DNA of 34,522 bases from Arcobacter caeni (GTDB taxonomy: Bacteria; Campylobacterota; Campylobacteria; Campylobacterales; Arcobacteraceae), in NCBI RefSeq assembly GCF_003063245.1, contig NZ_MUXE01000018.1, positions 1 to 34,522 on the forward strand. Reading direction: 5' to 3'. Below are positions 18,430 through 26,274 of this stretch, piece by piece. Numbering within the stretch: position 1 is the first letter of the stretch; each line of letters starts with the position of its first letter. The translations under genes were made by a program, and so were the position numbers. The notes under the pieces were generated by a model that searched no databases, was not told the DNA's origin, and saw only the letters and a list, made by a program, of their open reading frames with translations.

Positions 18430-19026
18430 TTATAATTTTCCCTCATTTTTAGCTAAATAATCAGCAACACCAGCAGTGTTAGCTTTCATACCTTCATCAC
18501 CTTTTACCCAACCAGCTGGACAAACTTCTCCATGCTCATTTGTAAACAGCATTGTATCTACCATTCTTATCATCTCATCAATATTTCTTCCTAATGGCAA
18601 GTCATTAATTACTGCATGTCTTACTGTTCCATCTGCATCAATAAGAAAAGAACCTCTTAAAGCTACTGATTCACCAAACAATACATCATAATCTCTTGAA
18701 ATTGATTTTGAAAGGTCAGCTACTAATGGAAATTTAACTCTTCCAATTCCACCATTTTCAACAGCTGTTTCTCTCCAAGCAAAGTGAGAAAATTGAGAAT
18801 CTACTGAACAACCTATTACTGATACTCCTCTTGAAGTAAAATCTTCAATTCTTTTTGAGAATGCAATAATTTCTGATGGACAAACAAATGTAAAGTCTAA
18901 TGGATAAAAGAATAATACTGCACCTTTTTCCCCAATGTTTTCATATAAGTTAAAATTCTCTACTATTTGACCATCTGCAAGTACAGCTTTTGCTGTAAAA
19001 TCTGGAGCTTTTTTTGTTACTAACAT
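18430..19026 (-). CDS. 2-Cys peroxiredoxin (AhpC/TSA family)
   Basis: It reduces hydrogen and alkyl peroxides in the cytoplasm using a thiol donor. The 198-residue protein has the peroxidatic C49 in F-T-F-V-C-P-S-E and the resolving C169 in G-E-V-C-P-A-G-W, placing it in the typical 2-Cys Prx1/AhpC group. The G-G-I-G motif (92-95) replaces the eukaryotic G-G-L-G, and no Y-F motif is seen in the C-terminal helix, so it should resist overoxidation. AAGGA precedes the ATG and a TATAAT lies at 19066-19071. It is divergent from the ferredoxin gene, as ahpC is from fdxA in Campylobacter jejuni. The donor system is not in the window. Confidence 0.95.
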   Translation of the reverse strand: MLVTKKAPDFTAKAVLADGQIVENFNLYENIGEKGAVLFFYPLDFTFVCPSEIIAFSKRIEDFTSRGVSVIGCSVDSQFSHFAWRETAVENGGIGRVKFPLVADLSKSISRDYDVLFGESVALRGSFLIDADGTVRHAVINDLPLGRNIDEMIRMVDTMLFTNEHGEVCPAGWVKGDEGMKANTAGVADYLAKNEGKL

Positions 19027-19065
19027 ATTTTATTTCCTTTTAATATTTATTGTTTTTATTGTGGA

Positions 19066-19071
19066 ATTATA
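19066..19071 (-). promoter_or_regulatory. -10 box for the peroxiredoxin gene
   Basis: The minus strand reads TATAAT, 40-45 bases before the start codon. The 7-1-7 palindrome at 19139-19153 lies about 70 bp further upstream. Confidence 0.5.
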
Positions 19072-19138
19072 TAACAATAATTTAAAAAAAAACTGTGATT
19101 TTACTTAAATTTATAAATTTATAAAAAATATTATCATT

Positions 19139-19153
19139 AGATAAAATTTATCT
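19139..19153. promoter_or_regulatory. 7-1-7 palindrome, Fur/PerR-box-like
   Basis: AGATAAA-A-TTTATCT is a perfect 7-1-7 inverted repeat, the architecture bound by Fur-family regulators (consensus TGATAATnATTATCA for Fur). An overlapping TTATCATTAG (19131-19140) and a second TGATAATC (19219-19226) add half-sites. It lies in the 269-bp gap (19027-19295) between a peroxide-defence gene and an iron-sulfur ferredoxin gene, both plausible Fur/PerR targets. The rest of that gap is AT-rich, with nothing else recognised. Confidence 0.5.
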
Positions 19154-19295
19154 GATTAACTTTTGCTAATAAATGACTCTTCATTTATTACATAAAATCT
19201 CAATGAAAGATTTTAAAATGATAATCTAAATATTTTAAAGATAATTTTATATTTACTGTGATAGAGTTTTCTAAATTTTAATTAGGAGATATACT

Positions 19296-19571
19296 ATGGC
19301 AGTAAAAATTACTGATATCTGTATTAGTTGCGATGCTTGTTTAGATGAGTGTCCAGTAGAAGCAATTGTTGATAATGATGAGAACCCAACTGGAGCAGAT
19401 ACATATTATGTATATTCAGATAAATGTGTTGAGTGTGTAGGTCATAATGATGCTCCTGCATGTGCTGATGCATGTCCAACTGAAGGTTGTATTGTATGGG
19501 ATGAAGTAGGTTCAAGTGCTGTTGAAAGAGAAGACAGAGGAACTGTTGGTTCTCCTGTAGTTGAAGATTAA
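19296..19571 (+). CDS. fdxA: 2[4Fe-4S] ferredoxin
   Basis: This is a small cytoplasmic electron carrier of 91 residues. The first cluster is held by C9, C12, C15 and C19 (C-I-S-C-D-A-C-L-D-E-C-P). The second is held by C44, C47, C56 and C60 (C-V-E-C, eight residues, C-A-D-A-C-P), an expanded C-x2-C-x8-C-x3-C loop as in Allochromatium-type ferredoxins. C65 is an extra cysteine in T-E-G-C-I-V-W. The strong AGGAG at 19284-19288 fixes the start. The symbol follows the divergent ahpC-fdxA layout of Campylobacter, where FdxA is iron-linked and aids aerotolerance; the symbol is less sure than the function. Confidence 0.93.
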   Translation: MAVKITDICISCDACLDECPVEAIVDNDENPTGADTYYVYSDKCVECVGHNDAPACADACPTEGCIVWDEVGSSAVEREDRGTVGSPVVED

Positions 19572-19592
19572 TATTTACTATTAATTTATAGC

Positions 19593-19629
19593 AAAAAAGG
19601 CAAGTAGTTTTTCACTACTTGCCTTTTTT
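19593..19629 (+). terminator. Intrinsic terminator after the ferredoxin gene
   Basis: A perfect 16-bp stem (19593-19608 with 19614-19629) has a GGCAAGTAGT/ACTACTTGCC core and ends in a T run. It is one of the strongest terminators in the window and isolates fdxA from ndk. Confidence 0.92.
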
Positions 19630-19641
19630 TTATTTTTTAGG

Positions 19642-19647
19642 TATAAT
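19642..19647 (+). promoter_or_regulatory. -10 box for the ndk-rpmF-plsX-fabH cluster
   Basis: A perfect TATAAT lies 33 bases before the ndk ATG, just after the fdxA terminator. A T-rich stretch upstream replaces a -35 box. Confidence 0.6.
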
Positions 19648-19680
19648 CCGCGACTTAAAAAAAATCGAGGAATATAAATA

Positions 19681-20094
19681 ATGGAACAAACATTATCAAT
19701 CATTAAACCAGACGCTGTAGCAAAAAATGTAGTTGGAAAAATCTTAGACAGATTCGAAACAGCTGGATTAAGAATTGCTGCAACTAGAAAAATGCAATTA
19801 AGCCAAGCTGAAGCTGAAGCTTTTTATGCTGTACATGCTGCTAGACCTTTCTTTAAAGATTTAGTTGAATTCATGATCTCAGGACCAGTTGTTGTTACAG
19901 TTTTAGAAGGTGTTAACGCAATGGCTATAAACAGAGAATTAATGGGTGCAACTAATCCTAAAGAAGCTGCTGCTGGAACAATTAGAGCAGACTTTGCAGA
20001 ATCAATTGATGCAAATGCAGTTCATGGTTCTGATTCATTAGAAAATGCAGCAAATGAAATCAATTTTTTCTTTGCTCAAAAAGAAATTTGTTAA
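19681..20094 (+). CDS. ndk: Nucleoside diphosphate kinase
   Basis: It transfers the gamma phosphate from ATP to NDPs through a phosphohistidine. The 137-residue protein matches the short bacterial Ndk length. It has K9 in I-I-K-P-D-A-V, the R-x-x-M-G-A-T-N-P stretch, and H115 in N-A-V-H-G-S-D-S, the phosphorylated His. GAGG precedes the ATG. It is first in the cluster ahead of the YceD-like gene. Confidence 0.98.
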   Translation: MEQTLSIIKPDAVAKNVVGKILDRFETAGLRIAATRKMQLSQAEAEAFYAVHAARPFFKDLVEFMISGPVVVTVLEGVNAMAINRELMGATNPKEAAAGTIRADFAESIDANAVHGSDSLENAANEINFFFAQKEIC

Positions 20095-20120
20095 TTTATA
20101 GTTAATTAATACAATTTATA

Positions 20121-20498
20121 ATGAAAATTGAATTTAGAAAAGTACCACAAGTTAGCAAAGAATTGGAAATTGTTCACAATTCAGTTAAAATTGAAGGTAC
20201 TTTTTGTAAAATATCGCAATCATTAGTAAAAATTGACGCAGTATTACAAGGTAGTACTGACATTGATTGTTGTAGATGTGGAGAAACTGAAGAAATTGAA
20301 GTTGATGAAGAGCTTCATTTATTATTGAGTGATGGCATTTATAAAAATGATGAAAGTGAATATTTAGTAATAGAAGTTGAAGACAGTATAATTGATTTTG
20401 ATGAAATAATTCAAAGTGAATTAAATAGTATCAAAAGTGACTATTACCTATGTGACAAATGTGCACAACTTGGTGATAATTTTGAAAAAGAATTTTAA
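20121..20498 (+). CDS. YceD/DUF177-like protein
   Basis: The 125-residue acidic protein has C50, C51 and C53 (D-I-D-C-C-R-C-G) and a C-terminal C-D-K-C (111-114), a likely zinc site. A YceD-like gene (DUF177) directly before rpmF is conserved across bacteria and is linked to 23S rRNA/ribosome or fatty-acid gene clusters; its exact job is unclear. It lies 26 bp after ndk with no clear ribosome site, and its stop overlaps the rpmF ribosome site. The family call leans on position and the cysteine pattern. Confidence 0.75.
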   Translation: MKIEFRKVPQVSKELEIVHNSVKIEGTFCKISQSLVKIDAVLQGSTDIDCCRCGETEEIEVDEELHLLLSDGIYKNDESEYLVIEVEDSIIDFDEIIQSELNSIKSDYYLCDKCAQLGDNFEKEF

Positions 20499-20509
20499 GG
20501 AGAATTAAA

Positions 20510-20662
20510 ATGGCAGTACCTAAGAGAAGAGTATCTCACACTAGAGCAGCAAAAAGAAGAACTCATTACAAAATAACATTAAAAAAACCTGTAAAAGATA
20601 CAGATGGAACATGGAAAATGCCTCATATGGTTAATCCAACTACTGGTGAATACAAAAACTAA
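20510..20662 (+). CDS. rpmF: 50S ribosomal protein L32
   Basis: This 50-residue protein begins [19 protein letters not shown], the invariant L32 start. It has no zinc cysteines, so it is the C-minus form. AAGGAG at 20497-20502 overlaps the stop of the preceding gene. The TAA stop shares one base with the plsX ATG (TAATG), so the two are translationally coupled. L32 sits in the large ribosomal subunit. Confidence 0.97.
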   Translation: MAVPKRRVSHTRAAKRRTHYKITLKKPVKDTDGTWKMPHMVNPTTGEYKN

Positions 20663-21669
20663 TGCTGAAAATTGCAATAGATGCTATGGGTGGGGACTTC
20701 GGTCCTGAGCCTATAATTGAGGGCTTAGTTGCAGCACTAAAAAAAAACAACAACTTCTCTGCTATCGCGGTTGGTAAAAAAGACGAACTTTTACCTCTTA
20801 TTCCACAAATTTTTTTATCAAGAATTGAAATATTAGATACAAATGATGTAATTAGTATGAGCGATTCTGCTACAGACGCACTAAAAAGAAAAGAATCAAC
20901 AATTTATAAAGCTATTGAACTTGTTCGTGAAGGAAATGCTGATGCAGTAGTTTCAGCTGGACATTCAGGGGCTTCAATGTCACTTGCAACTCTTCGAATT
21001 GGAAGAATAAAAGGTGTAAATAGACCTGCAATTGCTACATTAATGCCTACAAGTGAAAATCAAAATACATTAGTATTAGATGTTGGGGCAAATGTTGATA
21101 GTGATGCGAAAAACTTATTTGAGTTTGCAGTAATGGGTCAAGTTTATGCTCAATATGTTCTTAGACTTGATGAACCAATTGTTGGATTATTAAGTAATGG
21201 TGAAGAAGATAGCAAAGGTAATGAAGTTACAAAAGAAGCTTATAAATTATTAGCAAAAATTCCTAATTTCGCTGGAAATGTTGAGGGTAGTGATATCTTC
21301 AAAGGAACAGTTGATGTTGTTGTTTGTGATGGTTTTGTTGGTAATATTTTGCTTAAAACAGCCGAAGGTGTTGCGGATACAATCGGAAAAATTATTAAGA
21401 AAAATTTAAAAAGATCATTAATTTCAATTGCTGGTGCAGTTCTTATGAGAAAAGTTTTTAAAAACTTAAAAGTAAGAGTTGATTATGCTGAATATGGAGG
21501 AGCTCCTTTATTAGGTGTTAAAGCTCCTGTTATTATTGCTCATGGAAAATCAAATCCAAAAGCAATACAAAATGCTATATTTCAAGCAATAAACGCAGCA
21601 AGTTCAAATTTAGATACTATAATTGAACAAAGATTAGCAAAATATAGTAATAATCAAGAAATTAATTAA
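20662..21669 (+). CDS. plsX: Phosphate acyltransferase (acyl-ACP to acyl-phosphate)
   Basis: It makes acyl-phosphate from acyl-ACP and phosphate for phospholipid synthesis, at the inner face of the membrane. The 335-residue protein opens with [12 protein letters not shown] and contains the family stretches [20 protein letters not shown] and C-D-G-F-V-G-N. Its start overlaps the rpmF stop by one base. Confidence 0.98.
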   Translation: MLKIAIDAMGGDFGPEPIIEGLVAALKKNNNFSAIAVGKKDELLPLIPQIFLSRIEILDTNDVISMSDSATDALKRKESTIYKAIELVREGNADAVVSAGHSGASMSLATLRIGRIKGVNRPAIATLMPTSENQNTLVLDVGANVDSDAKNLFEFAVMGQVYAQYVLRLDEPIVGLLSNGEEDSKGNEVTKEAYKLLAKIPNFAGNVEGSDIFKGTVDVVVCDGFVGNILLKTAEGVADTIGKIIKKNLKRSLISIAGAVLMRKVFKNLKVRVDYAEYGGAPLLGVKAPVIIAHGKSNPKAIQNAIFQAINAASSNLDTIIEQRLAKYSNNQEIN

Positions 21670-21696
21670 CACTATATTTAATTTAAGGATATGTAA

Positions 21697-22695
21697 ATGA
21701 CATATGCAGCTTTTAGATCTATTGGAGCGTATATTCCTTCAAAGATTATGACAAATGCAGATTTTGAAAAAATCATTGATACAAGTGATGAATGGATTAC
21801 AAAAAGAACTGGTATTAAAGAAAGAAGAATTTCTGAAGAGAATGAAGCTTCATCTGATTTAGGTGCAAGAGCAGCACAAGTTGCAATTGATAGATCAGGA
21901 ATTTCAAAAGAAGAGATTGATTTAATAATTTGTGCTACTGTAACACCTGATTATTTATGTATGCCTTCAACTGCTTGTTTAATATCATCAAAAGTTGGAC
22001 TTCCAAATGTTATGGCATTTGATATTAGTGCAGCTTGTACAGGATTTGTATATGCTGTTTCAATTGCAAAAGCATTTATTGAATCAGGAATGAAAAAAAA
22101 TGTACTAATTATTGGTGCAGAAACATATTCTTCTATTCTTGATTATACAGATAGAGGTACTTGTTTTATTTTTGGAGATGGTGCTGGAGCTGCTATTATT
22201 TCAGCTACAACAAATAAAGATGAAGCAATTATTGATGTAAATTGCTCAAGTGATGGTAATTATGAAGATTTAATTAAAACAGCTGGAGGAGGAAGTAAAC
22301 ATCCTTGCTCAAAAGAAGTTTTAGAAAATAAAATGGCATGTATAAAAATGAAAGGAAATGAAACTTTCAAACTTGCTGTTAAAACATTAACATCAGATGT
22401 TCAAGTAATGATGCAAAAACATAACCTTTCAAATGAGGATATAACTCACTTTATTCCTCATCAAGCAAACCTTAGAATCATAAAAGCAGTAGGTGAAGCT
22501 TTAGGATTTACAGAAGAGCAAACTGTTGTAACTGTTCATAAATACGGTAATACTTCAGCTGCTTCAATTCCTATGGCAATGAACGATGCTTTTGAAGAGG
22601 GTAAAATAAAAGCTGGAGATACTATACTTTTTGACGCCTTTGGTGGCGGATTAACTTGGGGTTCAGCTTTATTCCCTTTCTCACCAAAAAAATAA
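21697..22695 (+). CDS. fabH: 3-oxoacyl-ACP synthase III
   Basis: It starts fatty-acid chains by condensing acetyl-CoA with malonyl-ACP in the cytoplasm. The 332-residue protein has the Cys-His-Asn triad: C114 (A-A-C-T-G-F), H255 (I-P-H-Q-A-N) and N285 (K-Y-G-N-T-S). The early stretch S-D-E-W-I-T-K-R-T-G-I is typical. AAGGATATGTAA precedes the ATG. It is last in the cluster and is followed by a terminator. Confidence 0.98.
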   Translation: MTYAAFRSIGAYIPSKIMTNADFEKIIDTSDEWITKRTGIKERRISEENEASSDLGARAAQVAIDRSGISKEEIDLIICATVTPDYLCMPSTACLISSKVGLPNVMAFDISAACTGFVYAVSIAKAFIESGMKKNVLIIGAETYSSILDYTDRGTCFIFGDGAGAAIISATTNKDEAIIDVNCSSDGNYEDLIKTAGGGSKHPCSKEVLENKMACIKMKGNETFKLAVKTLTSDVQVMMQKHNLSNEDITHFIPHQANLRIIKAVGEALGFTEEQTVVTVHKYGNTSAASIPMAMNDAFEEGKIKAGDTILFDAFGGGLTWGSALFPFSPKK

Positions 22696-22697
22696 TG

Positions 22698-22724
22698 AAA
22701 ATATGGAATTTATTCCATATTTTT
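22698..22724 (+). terminator. Intrinsic terminator after fabH
   Basis: AAAATATGGAAT (22698-22709) pairs with ATTCCATATTTT (22712-22723), and a T run ends the structure. It lies 2 bases after the fabH stop. Confidence 0.75.
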
Positions 22725-22842
22725 ACTACACTTTTTTCTAACTACACTTTTCTCAACATATAAAATTTGTAACTAAAAGTATTACATACATAATCTATTT
22801 CCTTTTATCAATGACTTTAACTACTAAAGAGTTGATTTAATA

Positions 22843-22848
22843 TATAAT
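22843..22848 (+). promoter_or_regulatory. -10 box for the chemoreceptor gene
   Basis: TATAAT at 22843-22848 lies 34 bases before the TTG start chosen for the chemoreceptor. It overlaps the upstream in-frame ATG at 22847, which argues against that ATG as the start. Confidence 0.5.
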
Positions 22849-22882
22849 GTTTGTAATTATATATTTTTCTACAGGAGTTTTT

Positions 22883-24529
22883 TTGAAAAACAAATCTACG
22901 CTTTTATTTTTGATGTTGTCAATTTTGACTTTAATTTCATGTTTTATTACAAATAATATTACATTATGGATTGTTTCGATAATAGTGATTATTGCATCAG
23001 CATTTTTACTATTTGAATTAAATAAAGAGTGTTCTAAATTAGAATTAGAACTTGAAGAAATTAAATATGAGTGTGAGAATAAGCAACATGGTACAAATCA
23101 AGATGATGAAATAAGAGATGAAATCATTGATGTTTTAGAAAAACTAAAAATTGGTTTTTTAGGTTATAGAATAGAAAAAACACCTACTAATTCAAAAGTT
23201 GCTGAAGTAGCAAAACTTATTAATGATAGTATGAATAAATTCAATCAAGATATTGATTATACTCTAGAAGTATTAACTGAATACGGAAATGCAAACTTTG
23301 CGTTTGAAGTAAAAACTAATAACCTTAGTGGTAAAACAGGTTCTTTGTTATTAGGTATTAGAGCATTGGGAAGTTCTGTTTCTGAATTTATTGCACTTAT
23401 TAGTATAACTGCTAACTCTTTAAATGAAAGTGTTGATACATTAACAACTGCTTCAAATAATTTATCAGTAGCCTCAAATCAACAAGCTGCATCTTTAGAA
23501 GAAACAGCAGCAGCACTTGAAGAAATCACAAGTACAATCATTAACAACACAGAAAATACAAATAAAATGGCTATCTTTGCAAAAGAAGTTGATTCAGCAT
23601 CAAATGAAGGTAGAAAATTAGCTGATAAAACAGCTTTATCAATGGAAGAAATAAATGTTCAAGTAAATGAAATAAATAATGCGATTAGTTTGATTGACCA
23701 AATTGCATTTCAAACAAACATCCTTTCACTAAATGCTGCAGTTGAAGCAGCAACAGCTGGAGAAGCTGGTCGTGGATTTGCTGTTGTTGCAGCAGAAGTA
23801 AGAAATTTGGCATCAAGAAGTGCAGATGTTGCAAAAGAAATTAAAAATCTTGTTATTAATGCAACATCAAAAGCAAATTATGGAAAAGAAATTGCTACAC
23901 AAATGATTGAGGGTTATTCAAAATTAAATGAAAATATTCATAGTACTATTTCATTAATAAATAGTATTACGGATGCTAGTAAAGAACAACAAGCAGGAAT
24001 TGAACAAATAAATAATGCTGTTACTGAACTTGACCAAGCTACACAACAAAATGCGTTAGCAGCATCAAATATCAATAGTATGTCAAAAGAGATTCAATCA
24101 CTTTCTTATAAACTCTTAGAGACAGCAAATCATGCAAAATTTGATCATAAAGCATTAGAACAAGTTTGTGATATGGATTTAACAATGCATTTAAATAGAT
24201 TAAAATTAGATCATGTTAATTTTAAAAATAAAAACTGTGTTAAATTAGGAACAAAAACTATTTGGACAGTAGCAAAAGAAACAGAGTGTAATTTAGGTAA
24301 ATGGATTTTAGAATCTGAACAAAATCAAAAAGAGTATACAAAAACACAAAATTGGGAACATCTAAAAAAAGTACACTTACAAGTACATAAAGGTATGCAA
24401 GATATCATTATTGAAAATGCAAACGGTTCAAATAATGAATCTTTAGGAAAACAAGCCCATGAACTTGATGAGGCAATATCAGATGTATTCTGGACTATTC
24501 AACAAGTAAAAAGAGATAACTGCAAATAA
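22883..24529 (+). CDS. Methyl-accepting chemotaxis protein with C-terminal CZB domain
   Basis: The protein (548 aa) starts at TTG, with AGGAG 5 bases upstream. An in-frame ATG at 22847 lies inside the -10 box and has no ribosome site. Residues 4-46 form two close hydrophobic helices with almost no periplasmic loop, so it is membrane-anchored but senses inside the cell. A HAMP-like linker (about 70-180) leads to the MCP signalling hairpin, whose tip reads E-A-G-R-G-F-A-V-V-A-A-E-V-R. The C-terminal CZB domain has L-D-H-V-N-F, C-N-L-G-K-W and H-x3-H motifs, matching its zinc-binding His/Cys set. CZB receptors respond to zinc or hypochlorite in other bacteria; the ligand here is not known. Confidence 0.92.
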   Translation: MKNKSTLLFLMLSILTLISCFITNNITLWIVSIIVIIASAFLLFELNKECSKLELELEEIKYECENKQHGTNQDDEIRDEIIDVLEKLKIGFLGYRIEKTPTNSKVAEVAKLINDSMNKFNQDIDYTLEVLTEYGNANFAFEVKTNNLSGKTGSLLLGIRALGSSVSEFIALISITANSLNESVDTLTTASNNLSVASNQQAASLEETAAALEEITSTIINNTENTNKMAIFAKEVDSASNEGRKLADKTALSMEEINVQVNEINNAISLIDQIAFQTNILSLNAAVEAATAGEAGRGFAVVAAEVRNLASRSADVAKEIKNLVINATSKANYGKEIATQMIEGYSKLNENIHSTISLINSITDASKEQQAGIEQINNAVTELDQATQQNALAASNINSMSKEIQSLSYKLLETANHAKFDHKALEQVCDMDLTMHLNRLKLDHVNFKNKNCVKLGTKTIWTVAKETECNLGKWILESEQNQKEYTKTQNWEHLKKVHLQVHKGMQDIIIENANGSNNESLGKQAHELDEAISDVFWTIQQVKRDNCK

Positions 24530-24540
24530 AAAGGCAAAAG

Positions 24541-24567
24541 GATAGAAAGTATTAATACTTTCTATTC
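24541..24567. terminator. 24-bp palindrome between the chemoreceptor and SspB-like genes
   Basis: 24542-24565 is a perfect palindrome (ATAGAAAGTATT and its complement). On the minus strand it is followed by CCTTTTGCCTTTTTATT, a fair U tract for the SspB-like gene. It may also slow plus-strand transcription of the chemoreceptor gene. Confidence 0.6.
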
Positions 24568-24594
24568 TTATACAAATCTATGTATAAAGCTGGC

Positions 24595-25029
24595 TCAATC
24601 AAATTTTTTATTATTTGGATTATTTTTAAAAATATTAAATGAATTCTTCTTTAAATCACTATTAAATTTTTCTACTGTTGCAACTGAATTTATATACAAA
24701 ATTGATTCATCAATAATTATTTGAAAAATAGCATAAAGTGGTATTTTTACGACACTTCCAAAATTTTCATTTCCAAAACCTGCTTCAAAACTAATATAAT
24801 TATTATCAATCTGTACAGTTGAGTAAGTATAATTACTTAAAACAAATAAAGAAAATTTATTCATTTGATCTTTTATAACTTTTGGTAATTCAGGAGTAAA
24901 ACTAATAGGTAAAATATTAGCAGTGATTGAAAATTCTTCTTTTTTTTCTAATAAAAAAAGTATATTCTCTTTTATTTGTTTTTCAACTAAACTTTTATAC
25001 TCATTATTTTCTATAATATCTTTAATCAT
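24595..25029 (-). CDS. Hypothetical protein, possibly SspB-like ClpXP adaptor
   Basis: This 144-residue soluble protein has no signal peptide. Its middle part runs F-S-I-T-A-N-I-L-P, then F-S-L-F-V-L-S, then I-S-F-E-A-G-F-G-N, then V-V-K-I-P-L-Y-A-I-F-Q-I-I-I. This strand order resembles SspB, whose core reads L-x-L-N-I-x-x-x-A, V-R-F-x-A-R-F-G-G and V-S-V-P-x-x-A-V-x-A-I. SspB delivers ssrA-tagged proteins to ClpXP. The usual C-terminal ClpX-binding tail is not obvious; the end is N-N-P-N-N-K-K-F-D. The likeness is weak and judged by eye, so treat it as a hypothesis. It is divergent from the LapG-like gene over 40 bp. Confidence 0.55.
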   Translation of the reverse strand: MIKDIIENNEYKSLVEKQIKENILFLLEKKEEFSITANILPISFTPELPKVIKDQMNKFSLFVLSNYTYSTVQIDNNYISFEAGFGNENFGSVVKIPLYAIFQIIIDESILYINSVATVEKFNSDLKKNSFNIFKNNPNNKKFD

Positions 25030-25059
25030 AATTAATACCTATTTCAAAAATTTAATGTT

Positions 25060-25065
25060 ATTATA
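25060..25065 (-). promoter_or_regulatory. -10 box for the SspB-like gene
   Basis: The minus strand reads TATAAT 31 bases before the start at 25029. It lies just before the LapG ATG, so the LapG promoter must lie further back, probably inside the SspB-like gene. Confidence 0.45.
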
Positions 25066-25069
25066 GCTC

Positions 25070-25708
25070 ATGAAACAACTTATTTTCCTTATTTTTCTTA
25101 TCAATTATTCTCTTGCTTATGAATTTAAATTAAACCAAAAAGATATTAAATATATTAATAATTCAGATAAAAAATCTTTTATTGAAAACCGATTAGACAA
25201 ATATAAGAATTTAAAAATACAAGTAAAAGATTATGAACTTATTAAAAAATTATCTCATATAAACTCTTTTGTAAATAAAATACTTCCAGCTTATGATATA
25301 TCGACCCAAGCTTCACTTGATTATTGGGCTACACCAAAAGAGTTTTTACTTCAAGGACATGGAGATTGCGAAGATTATGTAATCACCAAATATTTTACAC
25401 TTTTAGAAGTTGGTATTCCAAAAGAAAAGTTATATTTTGCTGTTGTAGATATAAAAGGGCAAAAAGATTCACACATGATTTTATTATATTTAGAAAATAA
25501 AGAATCAACTCCCTTAGTTTTAGATAATCTTAGCTCTGTTGTTATTCCACTTACAAAAAGAATGAAATTAATTCCAAAATTTGCTTTTAATGAAATTGAT
25601 TCTTATAAATTTACAAATGAAAGATTCACACAAAAAGTAAATATAAACTGGGGAAAAGAAAATAAATGGGAAAAATTATTGAATAGAGTTTACAATCTAA
25701 ATGAGTAA
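25070..25708 (+). CDS. LapG-like periplasmic transglutaminase-fold cysteine protease
   Basis: The 212-residue protein has a signal peptide (Q-L-I-F-L-I-F-L-I-N-Y-S-L-A, cleavage near A16). It also has the bacterial transglutaminase-like cysteine protease core: C100 in G-H-G-D-C-E-D-Y, H135 in D-S-H-M-I-L-L and D152 in V-L-D-N-L, the Cys-His-Asp triad of LapG. LapG cuts large RTX adhesins from the cell surface when cyclic di-GMP falls, under control of LapD. Neither LapD nor an adhesin is in the window. No clear ribosome site precedes the ATG. The last 19 bases overlap the convergent pabC gene. Confidence 0.85.
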   Translation: MKQLIFLIFLINYSLAYEFKLNQKDIKYINNSDKKSFIENRLDKYKNLKIQVKDYELIKKLSHINSFVNKILPAYDISTQASLDYWATPKEFLLQGHGDCEDYVITKYFTLLEVGIPKEKLYFAVVDIKGQKDSHMILLYLENKESTPLVLDNLSSVVIPLTKRMKLIPKFAFNEIDSYKFTNERFTQKVNINWGKENKWEKLLNRVYNLNE

Positions 25709-26262
25709 TTTTCTTTAATATCAAATCCAATCATTGCATTCATTAAAGCAATTTTAGAAGCTTTTTTCAACATTTCAATACTTATATCTTTTTCTATTAA
25801 AAATTTCTCTTCTAAAAGTCTGGCTTTTGTGGTTCCATTTAATAAACAGTTTTTTGAAGTTATCCAAGTATTTTCGTAAAATATCGCAATATTAGCAATG
25901 CTTGTATCTGTTACAATACCATTTTTTATAATAATAATTTCATCACAATCATTTCTTTGCATGAATAAATTATCCAGATTTTCTCTATCTAAATACTTTT
26001 TTGAGTATGAAATCTCATCCTCAAATATTAGTTTGAAAGAGTTGATTTCTCTTTTTTTGTAAGGAAAATATTCTACATTTATGATTTCATAATCATTATA
26101 AATAACTTTACATCGAAGTAATTCTTCACTTAAAGCATAAATATATTCTTGTAAGTTTATATTTAAACCTATTGTATTTACGACTCTTTTATTATGATAT
26201 TCTAAATTAAAAATCTCATAATCTTCACATTTTATTGTCTCAAAATAAATATTTTCTTTCAT
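25690..26262 (-). CDS. pabC: Class IV aminotransferase-like, probable aminodeoxychorismate lyase
   Basis: It should release 4-aminobenzoate and pyruvate from aminodeoxychorismate in folate synthesis. The 190-residue protein is short for the PLP class IV fold. It keeps a Lys pair in Y-S-K-K-Y-L-D-R (86-93, likely the PLP Schiff-base Lys), the I-V-T-D-T-S-I-A-N-I-A stretch (116-126, E replaced by D-T-S), and L-L-N-G-T-T-K-A-R-L-L-E (140-151). It sits 12 bp after pabB in the same direction, which strongly supports the PabC role. Confidence 0.85.
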   Translation of the reverse strand: MKENIYFETIKCEDYEIFNLEYHNKRVVNTIGLNINLQEYIYALSEELLRCKVIYNDYEIINVEYFPYKKREINSFKLIFEDEISYSKKYLDRENLDNLFMQRNDCDEIIIIKNGIVTDTSIANIAIFYENTWITSKNCLLNGTTKARLLEEKFLIEKDISIEMLKKASKIALMNAMIGFDIKENYSFRL

Positions 26263-26274
26263 TAATAAAACCTT

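Noticed and set aside
19324-19515. His/Leu-rich 63-codon minus-strand frame opposite the ferredoxin gene
   Set aside because: Its composition is the complement of the acidic, Cys-rich ferredoxin codons; it has no ribosome site.
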